Below are positions 10,801 to 23,200 of a stretch of DNA of 64,000 bases, piece after piece (positions within the stretch are counted from its first letter, which is position 1; every line of letters starts with the position of its first letter). Made by a program: the position numbers and the translations under genes. The notes beneath the pieces were generated by a model that did not search any database, was not told where the DNA came from, and saw nothing but the letters and a program-made list of their open reading frames with translations. Origin of the DNA: Taxillus chinensis (Eukaryota; Streptophyta; Magnoliopsida; Santalales; Loranthaceae); NCBI GenBank assembly GCA_023512835.1, contig CM042089.1:25486440-25550439 (forward strand). Reading direction: 5' to 3'.

Positions 10801-13800
10801 TAGTTCGGGAAGGCGAAAGCACGAAGTAAAAGCTCCGGACCAGGAACCTACGCTCCCGAGAGGGGCACCAGCACATCCTATCCGCAGTAAGACGCGCCGA
10901 AGGAACCGAGTACAAGTATCAAAGAAGGATGAAAAACCTCCAACTCTCAAGCCTGTGCAGTGCGTAAAAACAACACCTCCCATTGCATGTGAGGACCCCG
11001 ACGACAATGAACATTTGTCACAAAAGCCTCAGGAGAGCGTGCAAGACGAAATAACTCGGGATACACTAGCTTAAGTGGGGACTCTACACCACACATCATG
11101 TCAGAAATGGATCATAGTCCCAGCTCCCAACTCGAACACCACAAATCGAGAGAAGGACTCCCACCCCTGACAGATGAATTTCCACAACCTCATTCCATGG
11201 GGACCACGAGGCATCAAAGAGATCCAGCTCCCACTCGCGACCCCATACTTGGAGGCAATAACCTCCCGCCACAGCGCCGTCCGCTCTGCTCCAAAACGCC
11301 AAAGCCATTTCCCAGGAGAGCAGTATTAAAACGACTCAAATTCCGAAGAGCCAAACCACCAGAAGAAAGAGGTCAACACACCTCCTCCCACCGAACCAAA
11401 TGGATCCGGGACACCCTAGCCACGAAGCCCCATATGAAATGCCTCTGAATGAAGCCACAATCGCGGAAAGAGGAAACAGGGAAAGGAAGTAGGTCGGTAA
11501 GCTGGAAAGGGTGCTCCGAATTAAAGTAAGCCGATCCCCCTTGGAGAGATAAAGGCGCTTCCAAGCGGCCAAATGCCACTCCATCTGCTCCAAAATCGAC
11601 TCCCAAATAGCAGATGTTCAAAAGGACGCTCCAAATACAGAAGGGAAAGCTGAGCAGTCGAGCACCCCAAGATATCAGCCAGAACCCCCATAGAAGGCAC
11701 CTCACCAACCGGAACCATCACAGATTTGCTGAGGTTAATCCACAATCCCGAAACAGCTTCAAACCAGACAAGGATGGACCGCAGATAAAAAAGATGGCCC
11801 GGATCCGCCTCGCACATTACAAGAGTGTCATCAGCAAAAAGCAGATAAGAGACTGCGAGTGACCCACTGCCTGGACCACCAACCGAAAAACCGGAAAGAA
11901 GACCAGTCAAAGAAGCCTTCCCCACCATACGACTGAAACCCTCCATAACAAGAACAAACAACATAAGCGACAAGGGGTCGCACTGTCGTAGGCCCCGAGA
12001 ACTCGAGAAGAATCCGCAAGGGTGGCCATTGACAAGAACCGAAAATCGAGTAGTGAAAATACAAAAGGAGATCCATCGCTGCCACCTGGCTGAGAAGCCA
12101 CAACGCTGAAGGACATAGAGGAGATACCCCCAATTTACATGATCGTAGGCCTTCTCCGAGTCAAGCTTATACAACACTCTCGGAAGGCCATCCTTGAGGC
12201 GACTATCAAGGTACTCGCCCGCGATGAGAACTGGATCCAAGATCTGCCGACCAGGCACAAAAGCACTCTGCACGGGAGAGATCAGCTTCCCCAAAACAGA
12301 CTTTAACTGATTAGTGATGAGCTTAGCAATGATTTTGTACACGCTCCCCGCCAAACTGATAGGCCGAAAATCTTTTAGGGCCTCTGCCCTGGCTTCTTCG
12401 GGAGGAGAGCCACAAAAGTCGCATTAGAGTGATGTTATAATGTTGGAGACCATATATGTAGGATGTTGTGATGCTCTGTTGAAATTGGAGACCATATACA
12501 TAGGAAAGGGGCTTTGTTTAGTGAAAAGTATCTTGATCCAAGCAGAAAAGATGAACTTGCGTATGAGCTCTTATTCTCACTCTCATTCATGCTTATACAC
12601 ACACACACTAGACATGCACAATCTCTTTTGTAATCTGAATTTTTGTCTACTTTTATGATAGGCATGTTAACCGTGTTGCTAATGTGAAAGACGATGCTTT
12701 GGAGGCTTTATATGAGAAGCGGAAGAAAAGGTCACTAGAGAAACAAAAGGACGAAAGCCAACTTCAAGTCGATGCAGTGGATGTCCTTCCTGTCAAGACA
12801 CCAGATGGGAGGCTTTACTATAAAACAGGTATATTATTCCTGCCTTATTCTCTGTTTTGGTTTACCTTGTGATCACTGTTTTATGCTGGAAATGTTTCTT
12901 GTATTTCATTTGTTTTTTTGGCATAACTTGATGCAATAGACAAGATCTTGAAGAATTCTGAGAATGTGGCAGACAAGGATGGAGCTGCCATCGATGATGA
13001 TGGTGGTGTAGGTAAAAGTTCAGCGAAGCTCTCAAAAGTAGAGAGAAGGGCAAAGCTCAAAAAGAGTAAGAAAGATGCAAAGAAACAGGCTAAAGATGTA
13101 GTTAACGTTGAGGATGTGCAGAAAAATCCTCAATCAGAAGCCCTGGTATATTTCTATGGTTATAGTTCCCATTTTTTCCTTTTTGGATTGCCAATATCTT
13201 TTCTAAACAAAAAGTAGTGGGTCCAAAAAATGAATGTAGAAGAATTGGTTAATGTGTTTTCTTCCAGAAAAGATAGTGTGACCTTAGTACAATATATGTG
13301 TGCACTCATTACATCTAGTACTTTGTTATTAGAGCCTAATGGTAGAGCCGAGGGTATTCACTATACATTTGACTTCCGTTGTGGTGTGATCTTGCCGTTG
13401 TCTTTCATAATCTGTCTTGATATCTTGAATTATTCCCCTTTTACGGGCTTTCAATTTTATGTATTCTTTGTCTAATAGATCTATTATATTATGTGCTGAA
13501 ACAAAAATAAGAAATAAAAGAAATTAAAAAAAGAAGAAATGAAGATGCATATGTTTCCCCAATGATTGATGTCATTTATGTATGCTATAATTGATCTTAT
13601 TCTTTAGCTCATATGCCTTTTATACCCCATTTGTCTTGTTCCTGTCTATTGCAATTGATTTGACTCCAATGGTATTAGCTAAAATTGATTAGTTAAAGTT
13701 ACTTTAGTTTGTTATAATATCACTTTAGCTAATTATGTTCTAATGTTCCACTGTCATTTTTTTTTGTTTGACTATAATTTTCCAGATTTACTCTTATTCA

Positions 13801-16800
13801 TATTGGTTGTTATTTTTCTTGATATTGGCCCATCTTTTAAATTTGCTTGACTAAGTTTGCCTTCAAAGTTCTGTGCTGTGCTCCATTAGGGTTGTTATAA
13901 GTTGGGGTACATTGTCCTCTACTATGGCTAGCACGAATGATCAAACATTTTGCAACTAATATAGGATAGTATGCAATTTAAAAATATGAATTCAAACAAG
14001 CTCTTAAAAGTTTTAGTACTAATGAATGTATGAAAATCAAAGATCTATTTGGAAGGCTTTTGGTTGTTATTTGTCTTGATATTGTTGGAGTTAGCAGTGT
14101 GATCCTCGTTGTTAAGTGCATGACCTTGTTATTTGTTAAGTATTTGGTTCAAGGAGGTTGGTGCAGGGACGCAATGGATTGATGTTTGTTGTTAGCTGTT
14201 GTTTGCCTGCTTTTGGGGATTGACCAGTGCAAGGACTTAACCTAAGAGTTCTCGGCCTGTATTCCAGCCTTATTTGACTATTTTTTTTGATACAAGGACT
14301 CGATTGAATGTTGTGCCTTATTTTTGAAGTGAGCACATCTCTATGCCAAGGGATCTGGCTATTTTTGGCGATGCTTTACACTTTCATTAGTTTTGTCTGT
14401 TGATATATTCTTTTCAAAGAGGAGTGTTATCAATGTGTATAGACTATGTTTTGTAACAAGCTTAAGCATATCTCCAAGCTTTAATTTGAGGGAGTTTTGT
14501 AAGTTTTCAATTATTTATTATTATATTGAATATGTTGGTGTTCATGATTAACCTATTAGGCATTAGTCAATTAAGTTAAGTGTGGAGTAGAGAGCTATTT
14601 ATCCCACTATGTATATTGTGCTCTCCTCACAATAAAATAAGTAAAATTTCATTCATTATCCTATTTTGTAGTATGCCTTTGGGTTCTATTTTGGGCGTTC
14701 CTAATCAAAATTTTATTTTACTATTCCTTCATCATGTTATGATTTTCTTTTTTCTATTTTTTTTTAAATTCGAACACCCACTCTTTTAATTTTGATTTGA
14801 TTGCCCAACTTTTAAATTTTCCCACATTATTTTAGACATATCATTGTTCTTGAAAATATTTGAATTTTTGTTTTGACCCTCAATACTTTTTGAAATCGAA
14901 ATTTGCTCCCTTAAGTCACCCATTTTTAATTAGCCATTTTATTGTCATTCTAGCTCATGGGTGAGGGGAGAACTATCATGTCTTATAGAATATGTGATAT
15001 TCTTTTTGATTAAATCTGAATTGGATTGTTGTGCATACATTTTCATTATTTTGATGACTCCAAGTAATTGGAATTTTTAATTGTTGTATTGCGTTGCTTC
15101 CATTGTTGTGGTGTGGAGTTATCTTGTGTAGAGCGTAGAGGTAACCTCATTGAGACTCCTTTATTGTCTTGTATTCATTAGGAGCATACTTCATGTTTTG
15201 ATGAATGCATAAATTTCTTTAATGGTGATTTGTTTGTGTGAAATGGAAGATGGAATCTCTTATTGTGAAAAGGATTAAATGACTATATTGACATTATTTG
15301 TAATGTGGTAAATTTTGTAACAAGTTGAACTATAACGATAGCTTCAACTTGAGGTGGATCTTTGTTTGAAATAGGTATTGGGGAGTTGGGCTTGATATCT
15401 GCCAGGCTCATGACGCCTAGCTCTAATACCATAGATATAATATGTGCGCATTCATTATTACATCTAATAATCACCCACTTCTACTTTTCGTAATCTCGTA
15501 ATAATGCATATTTTAAGGTTCAACAGATTGCTACCTTTGATATTTATTTACTAATTACTAACATAGGCATGCTATTCACAGTTTAATATTTTCATTTGTC
15601 TAAACCTTTTACTTTATTCAAATACTATATATCTTGAAGGGCTGTTTTGGAATTGACATCTTTCTTTCACATCTTTAGAATACACATAAAATACTTAAAA
15701 AATTTTGCTTGATTAATTTCTTGGAAGTTGAGTTATTTGTAATAGAGTTTTTAAAAAAGATCTTGGAAGTTGACACACTTGCCTCATATTGTTCAGTGTT
15801 CTCACATCCACACACAGGACATGTTTTAAAATATTTATAAAATGAGTTAGGCTGCATTTGCCTTGAATTAATGGTCAGCTTTATAAAATCTGTCCTCAAT
15901 GTGTAGGCTGAGATCAAAGAAGAGCTCTCAGCTGAAGAAGCTTCTGAAAGAAAAAAAGTCAAACTAGCTGAGCTTGGAATCGCATTGCTTGCGGATCCAG
16001 AATCTAATATCAAACATCTTAAAGAAATGTTAGAGATCTCTAAGGATCATGATATTGATATTGTCAAGCTTGGCCTGCTCTCGTTGTTGGCTGTTTTCAA
16101 AGACATTATTCCTGGGTAGGGAATGCTTCTACTACACTGGGATCTTGTACAGTATGTTTTGTGTTTTGTGAATGTGGTTTTTATTTATGTCGAATAAATA
16201 TGATTTTTAATTATATTCTTGATTTTTGCTACAGCTATCGTATCAGGCTTCCCACTGAAAAGGAGCAAGAGATGACAGTTTCTAAGGCAGTTAGAAAGAT
16301 GCGATATTATGAATCCACACTTCTTTCTGCATACAAGGTTTGGATATAAAATCATGATTAACTTAATTTGGTTATCCTTTATTTTCAATGTTAGGTAAAA
16401 CCCATCTTTTTAGAGATTGAGGATATCTTATGAATGATTGAGAAACATGCAAACATCTAGTGAAAAAAATGACAGGGTGGGTTCACACAACATATAGTTG
16501 GTTTTTAACCAATGTCATGTAATCATTTTTCTATAAGTAAGAATAATTTCATTATTAGAAGCAAATCACACATAAGAAGTGCGCGAGAATGCGAAATTAC
16601 AATGCAAAAACAGCAATTCGATCAAAAGGAACAACTATTGATAACTTCCCAAATAAAAGAAAAATGCAATCCGCCCGAAGCATACAACTAATCACCCAAA
16701 CAACAGAAAAAAGTACAATATAGCTTAGCAGTGGGCCCCTCCCGATTATCAAACACATATGTGTTCCTCTCCCGCCAAATACTCCAATAATGCAATGAGG

Positions 16801-17255
16801 GATAGTTCGCCATACTACTGAATGATTTCCCATTCCGCCCAGCCAACCAGCAAACAATGCGCGAAGAGAAGAGATGAGGGTATCACCCATTGGATGTTAA
16901 AAAAACCCAAAATCATATCCCACAACCCCCTGGCATAAGGGCAATGAAAGAAAAGATTATCCACATGCTTCAACGAAGACTTGCACATGTAACACCGACT
17001 AACTAGAACAAAACTCTAGTGCCTTAAACGATTAGTAGTCAAAATCTTCCCCAAAGCGGCTGTCCAAGCAAAAAAGGTTACCTGAGAGGGCACCTGCACC
17101 TTTCAAATGCTCCGCCAAGGAAAACACTTAGTCCGGACAGATGTAAGCAGGGAGTAATCATTAGATGGTTTGTCATTTTATACATAGGTTATTAAGTTAT
17201 TAGCAAGTTAGACGTAATATTTACATGGTACATAATATCTAGACCTTGCCTTATT

Positions 17256-17289
<34 letters not shown>

Positions 17290-20200
17290 AGGATACATCA
17301 TAATAAAATACAAGAGCCTTTAGCCCAATATTTTGGGTTTGGCTATATAGAACAACAAAAAATAAACATAGTCCAAAGCAAGAATTTTACCATGCCACTT
17401 GTCATGATCTCGAGTTTCACTCTCATTAAAGCCTGCAACACTCATGCAGGTATATAACCTATATCCAAGTTTGGAGTGGTCTCCTATCCCTTCTGGTTTA
17501 CACCATATTAATCATCTCGCCTTTTCTAACCCTGTATTCAAAGGCCTTGCTCGTGTGCAAACCATCTCAGGCGACATCCTCTCATCATAATAAAATAAAC
17601 AATTTTATTCTTCTATTCCTATTACATGGTATCAGATCAGAGCTGGGCTCTACCATTGCTAGAATCAGTTTTGACACTGTTGGTTGTCACTAAAACCTAC
17701 TTATCGGAATTGTCTGTGGCTATATATATATATGTAATAATACATTATGTCTTAATAAAATAAACAATTTCATTCTTAATATCGTATGACATGTATCAGA
17801 GTAGAGCGTGGTTCTATGGTGAATCAGTTTGTCACTACAACTTGTATGCCATTGGAATTGTCTCTGGCCACTATTGCTGGAATCTTCCTTTGATCACGAG
17901 TTAATATCTGACCTTGAAATCATCATTGGATCTCCAATATTCTCCTATCCTGACCTTTTCTAACCCTGTATTCAAAGGTCTTGCTCGTGTCCAAACCATC
18001 TCAGGCGACATCCTCTCATCATAATAAAATAAACAATTTTGTTCTTCTATTCCTATTACATGGTATCAGATCAGAGCTGGGCTCTACCATTGCTAGAATC
18101 AGCTTTGACACTGTTGGTTGTCACTAAAACCTACTTATTGGAATCGTCTGTGGCTATATATATGTAATAATACATTATATGTCTTAATAAAATAAACACT
18201 TTCATTCTTAATATCGTATGACATGGTATCAGAGTAAAGCGAGGTTCTATGGTGAATCAGTTTGTCACTACAACTTGTATGCCATTGGAATTGTCTCTGG
18301 CCACTATTGCTGGAATCTTCCTATGATCACGAGTTCATATCTGACCTTGAAATCATCATTGGATCTCCAATATTCTCCAGATCTGATAAATTGTGTTTGA
18401 TTTTGTTAAAGTTTTTCCCCCTTTCGATTTCTTCTTTGAAATCATTACTGTACTCACTGAAGTTGCACATGGTAATGTCATTTTCGTGCCAATATTTGAT
18501 GTTGCTTATCAGGTTTTGTTTGTTGCCCCTAGTATTGTTCCCTAGACTGTCTTGCTGTAATAAACAAGTCTACTACATAGGGTTAGCCTTCTATTTTGGG
18601 TCATTATCTTGCATAACAAATGCTAAGTTTGATTTGTGCACCATTTGTTGAATTATCCTAGAACAACCTTTACATAATATATGAAACTTAATCCCTTCTT
18701 CCTGATATTTACTACACTTTATCCTTGGGTTATGGATTTAGTTGCTGATCATCATATAATCGATGATTCCCAACATCCACCAAATCTTGCCATTTTATTT
18801 TTGTTACCTTGGATGATGGTTCCAAGTTTCAAGTAATTACTACCAGTTGTATATCACCAAGCTATTCTCTATCTTTGCCACAAGTTTTAATATATTTTGA
18901 GCTTTTTTATAATTCATTATTTGTTAGTACCTCACACGATTCTTATGGTATTGTATTGTTTTCTCCAACTTCTCGTGTGTTATTTCATGAAAATAAAACT
19001 GGATGCTGGTGGTCTCTATTTATTGGCTACTATTCAACAGTTTTTGGATGCTTACGACTACGAACTTCATTGTTGCCCTGTTTATCCATAAACATATACC
19101 CTTTGCCAACTTTGTTTCCTTAGTCCTTATCAGATTTTTATTCTGACTGTGAAAGATCGTCTTGAAATTTTCTTTCATTTTTTATTTTTTATAATAAAGG
19201 TTTTAATTTGTATGATATTTCTATTTTGTTCGCCGTTAATGCTATGAGAATTTCTCTACATCCCATTTCACCTCATTTCTTGAGTATAATAGACTTTTCT
19301 TAGAATTCTTCTGTTCACACTTAACAAAGTGATATTGCGGAGCACAAGAATCATCACATGTTGGTTGCTGCTAGTTGTATTTTTGTGCATACAAATGTGG
19401 AAAAGCACTTATTCACCTTATCCTTCTCACATCATGTTATATTAGTAACCATCTTTGTTAAAGGGTGATATTCTTTTACTGTTCTTTATTTAGATCGCCT
19501 ACTTTGGTATGTTGGTCCTCTTGTTTTTGGGTGTATACGTTTTGTAAAGTCTGTAAGTCCTTATTCTAAATGTGATTGTTAGTTATTCCAGCACATGGAA
19601 AGGGTATATAGTGTGTGTTTAATGATGTGACATTTTGATGATTAATCCTGGTATTTGACAACATCTCCATTTGAGCCTACTACTGAGGAGTTGACACCCC
19701 TACCTGAGAGGAATGTTATGGAAGGAATACTGTGAAGCTTCCTCTACCTATCACTTTGAATGTTATACATGATAACCCTAAATGGTCCTTGAAGGTGAAT
19801 TATTTTACTATTCTGATTGAAATGCCTTGGAGGTGGCAAGAAAATTCAGATGCATTTTGGGTTGGGTGTTCATTTGATGGTGATTTACCTTATGTTATTG
19901 TCAATTTGCTACTTTGGTAAAGAAGTTGCGCAGCGGGGACATTCATGTAATGCATACTTATGTTGAGGAGCAACTGGAGGGCATCTTCACTAATCCTTTT
20001 AGGCATAGTTGTATTTCTTAAATTTGTAATACATTTGGTTTGTTTGGCATGTATGTCCCAATGTGAAGTGTTTGTAGATTGTTTGCAAGTTGTGCCTAAT
20101 ATATATAAGGCCATAATGTCTTGACCTAACTGTAATCCTATATGTATAGAAAGAGTGATATATAATGATGCATCATATTATATCACACGATTCCATCTCA

Positions 20201-23200
20201 TAGATTCTTTACAATTTTGTACTTCTGTGCTAAGCGTGCTTAGCCATGTTATGTCCTTATGCAGGAACTGTTGGATTTATTGTTACTTTCAAACCTGTTG
20301 CGAACATTTTTCCAAAAAAAAAAAAAACTGTTAGTCATTGTTAATATGGTTGCCCCTTTCTCACTGCATACTAGACTATAACAGAAGTGTGTTCTATCTG
20401 AGGACACATTCAGGCCATTTACCTGAACTGGTTAAATGGTGTTCTGGTTATAATTTTCTAGAAGTGCTTATCCATTGCACGCTCAAACATGCTTGTGGAT
20501 AAGCACTTGTCCGCATGTGAGTTATTTGGAACAATGACGTCCTTTTCTGTGATGTGATGTTATGTGAAGATTAACTCATTTGCAATAGTTAGATTTCTTT
20601 TGAAATGATTTTATTGGAATGGATTTGTAACCAAATCTACGTTGATTCTAGATAATATTTTTTTGAATTTTATTTTGTTTTCTTTTGCTAGAATTTTAAA
20701 ATGTATCTTGACAGGCATACTTGCAGAAGTTGATGGTTTTAGAAAAAGTGTCTGCATTTAAGCATGTGGCTATTCGCTGCATTTGTACTTTACTTGAAGT
20801 GGTTCCGCATTTCAACTTCAGAGAAAGCCTATTAGCTTCTGTTGTAAGGAACATAGGTTCACCGGATGATATCATAAGGTTGTTCTCTCTTCATATCTTT
20901 TGTTTGTTATATTTTACAATCTTCCCAAAATTTGTTTTCCTTAGATTAATTGACCTTGTGCTATGTGTTATAACTTTATGTCTCTTCTAGTTTCATTTAA
21001 AGACAAAAATGAAACCATAATAACTCTTTACAACTTAAGATGTACAACATACATTGTGTAGTATTGGACTGGAGTGGGAAAACTCTTACATAGTTGGTGC
21101 TTTAACTATGGAAACTTTAAGCCGCACATAATTTTTTGAGTTTCTACCACAACTCTATTCTGGTACAAGAATTGCTTGAAGCAGACATTCTAAAAATTAA
21201 ATTTTAACTGCTTATAATATTGATATTATGAAATAATTAATTGATCATGTGCGTAAAGCGTTTTACGCCTGAATTTCTTTTTGAGAACTGTGGACATATT
21301 TTGTCATACCATACTAGAAAAGGAAGCAACTGCTGAAACATAATTTTTTACTGGTTATCACGTATCAGATGCAGTGTTGCTGCATGTTGTCTCAATACTT
21401 AATTAATATATATTTTTTGCTTTTTAACTTCTATTTAAATGTTTTTTTCATACCTCCTATCGCATTGGAGGCATTATAAGCTCAAGGTTGCAAAAGATGC
21501 TAAATAGAGCTAGATGGTCGAGTGCCATTTAAAATTTTCTAGACTTGCTTTCATAATTTTAATTATTTTAATAAATATTTATTGTCACCATATAGGAAAC
21601 TTGATAATATCACAATAATTCTATATCGTTTTCATATTTTTAATATTTGAATGATATTTTTTCAAGAAATAATAACTTATAAAATTTTCATGTGGCAAAA
21701 AGCTTTGATATTTGGTTCCAACATTGAAAAATGCATAACAATCAGAAATGTGATCATAGAGTAGATGTGTCAACTTGTTCGTTATCTTAGGTAACCTTGG
21801 AAAAGACTAATGGAGGTTGTTTCTTGATTGAATGAGATGTTGGGGGTATCGTCTTGGTCCAGATGGCCTTTTAGAATCATGTGTAAACTTATCTCAACAC
21901 ATTTTGTTTATTTATTTGCATAGAACATTGGTAAGAATTCACATAACATGCTAATGCATGAGAACATAATTACATGATAATACATTATTATTATCATTGA
22001 GTTTTTGAGTCAAATCTAAATTCCTGTTGTTGACCACTAATAATATGTCGAGTGAGTGCAATCACTTTGCCCTTTTCTGTTTGTTTGATCTATTATGTAA
22101 AGAAGTATTTCTTTTATAACTTATGCTGTCGTATGAGTGATTATGAAAATAAAGGTTTCTAAACCGAGCTGATAATTTTACAAATAAGCATCTCATTTTG
22201 AAGAATTTTCAAAACCATGAATTGTTTACCCTAAGGCTCTTCCTAGTACCCCGGACCTGTTACTAAGCTTATCTCAAAAGTTTTTTTGTTAATTCTTTCG
22301 TCATAGGGCCTGTTTATGTATCAAAAAGCGTTGAAGTGTCCAAATACTTTGTTACAATTGAGCACTTTGACAACTATGATCAATTTGTGGCGTTTGATTT
22401 TGTTATGATTTCCTTGATGATGATAAAAAGACAGATTTTTGAAATGTTATTCTTATCTCTAGTGCTTTTGTATAGTGTGCATCTCTATAAATGTTCACCT
22501 CCATCCCCTTTTCACAGGAAGCTTTCTTGTGCTGCTATTAAGTCACTTTTTTCCAATGAGGGAAAACATAGCGGTGAAGCTACAATAGAGGCTGTTCAAA
22601 AGATTGCTGATCACGTGAAAGCTAACAACTGCCAATTGCACCCTGATTCCCTTGAGGCATGAGGTTTTCCTTATATATGTTCATCGCCTATCTCCTTTTC
22701 CTGGCTGTTAACTTGGTTGGTTATCTTTAATTTAATGAAATTTTCCTGATATAATTCTCTTCTACTGGCTGAATGGGTGTCTCCACAAATGACTGTTTCT
22801 TCTTCTCTCTTCTTCGTTCTCCTCTCTTCTCTCTTCTGTTTTCTCTCTTTTCTCTATTCTGCCTCCTATCCTTATTTTTTCTTTTCTCTTCTCTCTTCTT
22901 CTTCCTCTTCTTCTCTTCTCCGCTGTTGCAAGCTGTACCCGACTGTCTTTTTTTTTTAAAGTCCAGTGTTAGTGAGGATGATGATATTGTTTAGATTTAT
23001 TCTAAGTATTGACAAATAAGTTTAGAACTTTATCATTTTGAATTTTTATACTTTAAATGTTTGAGTTATAATAATTTTACATTTGAGTAGTTTGTTATAT
23101 TCGAGAGTATTCACTTATTTATATTTAAATTTATTTATTTATTTATTTTTTTATTATTATATTATAAAATTTATTTATAAAAAATGCGCCCCTTGTTTTT

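Larger units (their letters stand above)
7839..12661 (+). other. NOC3 intron 1, expanded by TEs
   Basis: 4.8-kb intron, GT to AG (acceptor TATGATAG, 12661). It contains an RTE-type LINE remnant, a hAT-type MITE and an L1-type LINE, each listed separately. Outside these (7839-8690, 10100-10190, 12437-12661) only AT-rich intron sequence is seen. Confidence 0.85.
13146..15906 (+). other. NOC3 intron 3 with Copia scraps
   Basis: 2.8-kb intron. Apart from two tentative Copia fragments (about 14460-14660 and 15283-15435) it is AT-rich and featureless. The open frames at 13230-13475 and 14580-14789 are low-complexity intron sequence. Confidence 0.8.
17163..20230 (+). mobile_element. Ruined Ty1/Copia element in NOC3 intron 5
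   Basis: Plus-strand Copia remains in the right order with large losses: LTR-end/primer-site sequences (17637, about 17792, 18061, 18224); a gag-pre-integrase scrap ([10 protein letters not shown]...[11 protein letters not shown], about 18810-18890); an integrase scrap with [13 protein letters not shown] (about 19341-19380); and the pol C-terminal RNase H end [20 protein letters not shown] (19922-19981). It is followed by LTR-like text to about 20230. Most of the reverse transcriptase is gone. Outer limits are approximate. Confidence 0.7.
16338..20714 (+). other. NOC3 intron 5, expanded by TEs
   Basis: 4.4-kb intron with a second L1 copy (16528-17153), a TA microsatellite and a ruined Copia element containing a tandem duplication. 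The rest (16338-16518, 20240-20714) is ordinary AT-rich intron. Confidence 0.85.

Noticed and set aside
10256..11448. Plus-strand frames of 116-130 codons in NOC3 intron 1
   Set aside because: Antisense shadows of the minus-strand LINE reverse transcriptase and zf-RVT coding sequence.
22336..22662. Intronless small gene (108 codons)
   Set aside because: The frame is intron 6 sequence joined to NOC3 exon 7; only the exon part is conserved.
22773..22994. Phe/Ser/Leu-rich peptides
   Set aside because: Pure composition effect of a CT-rich tract.
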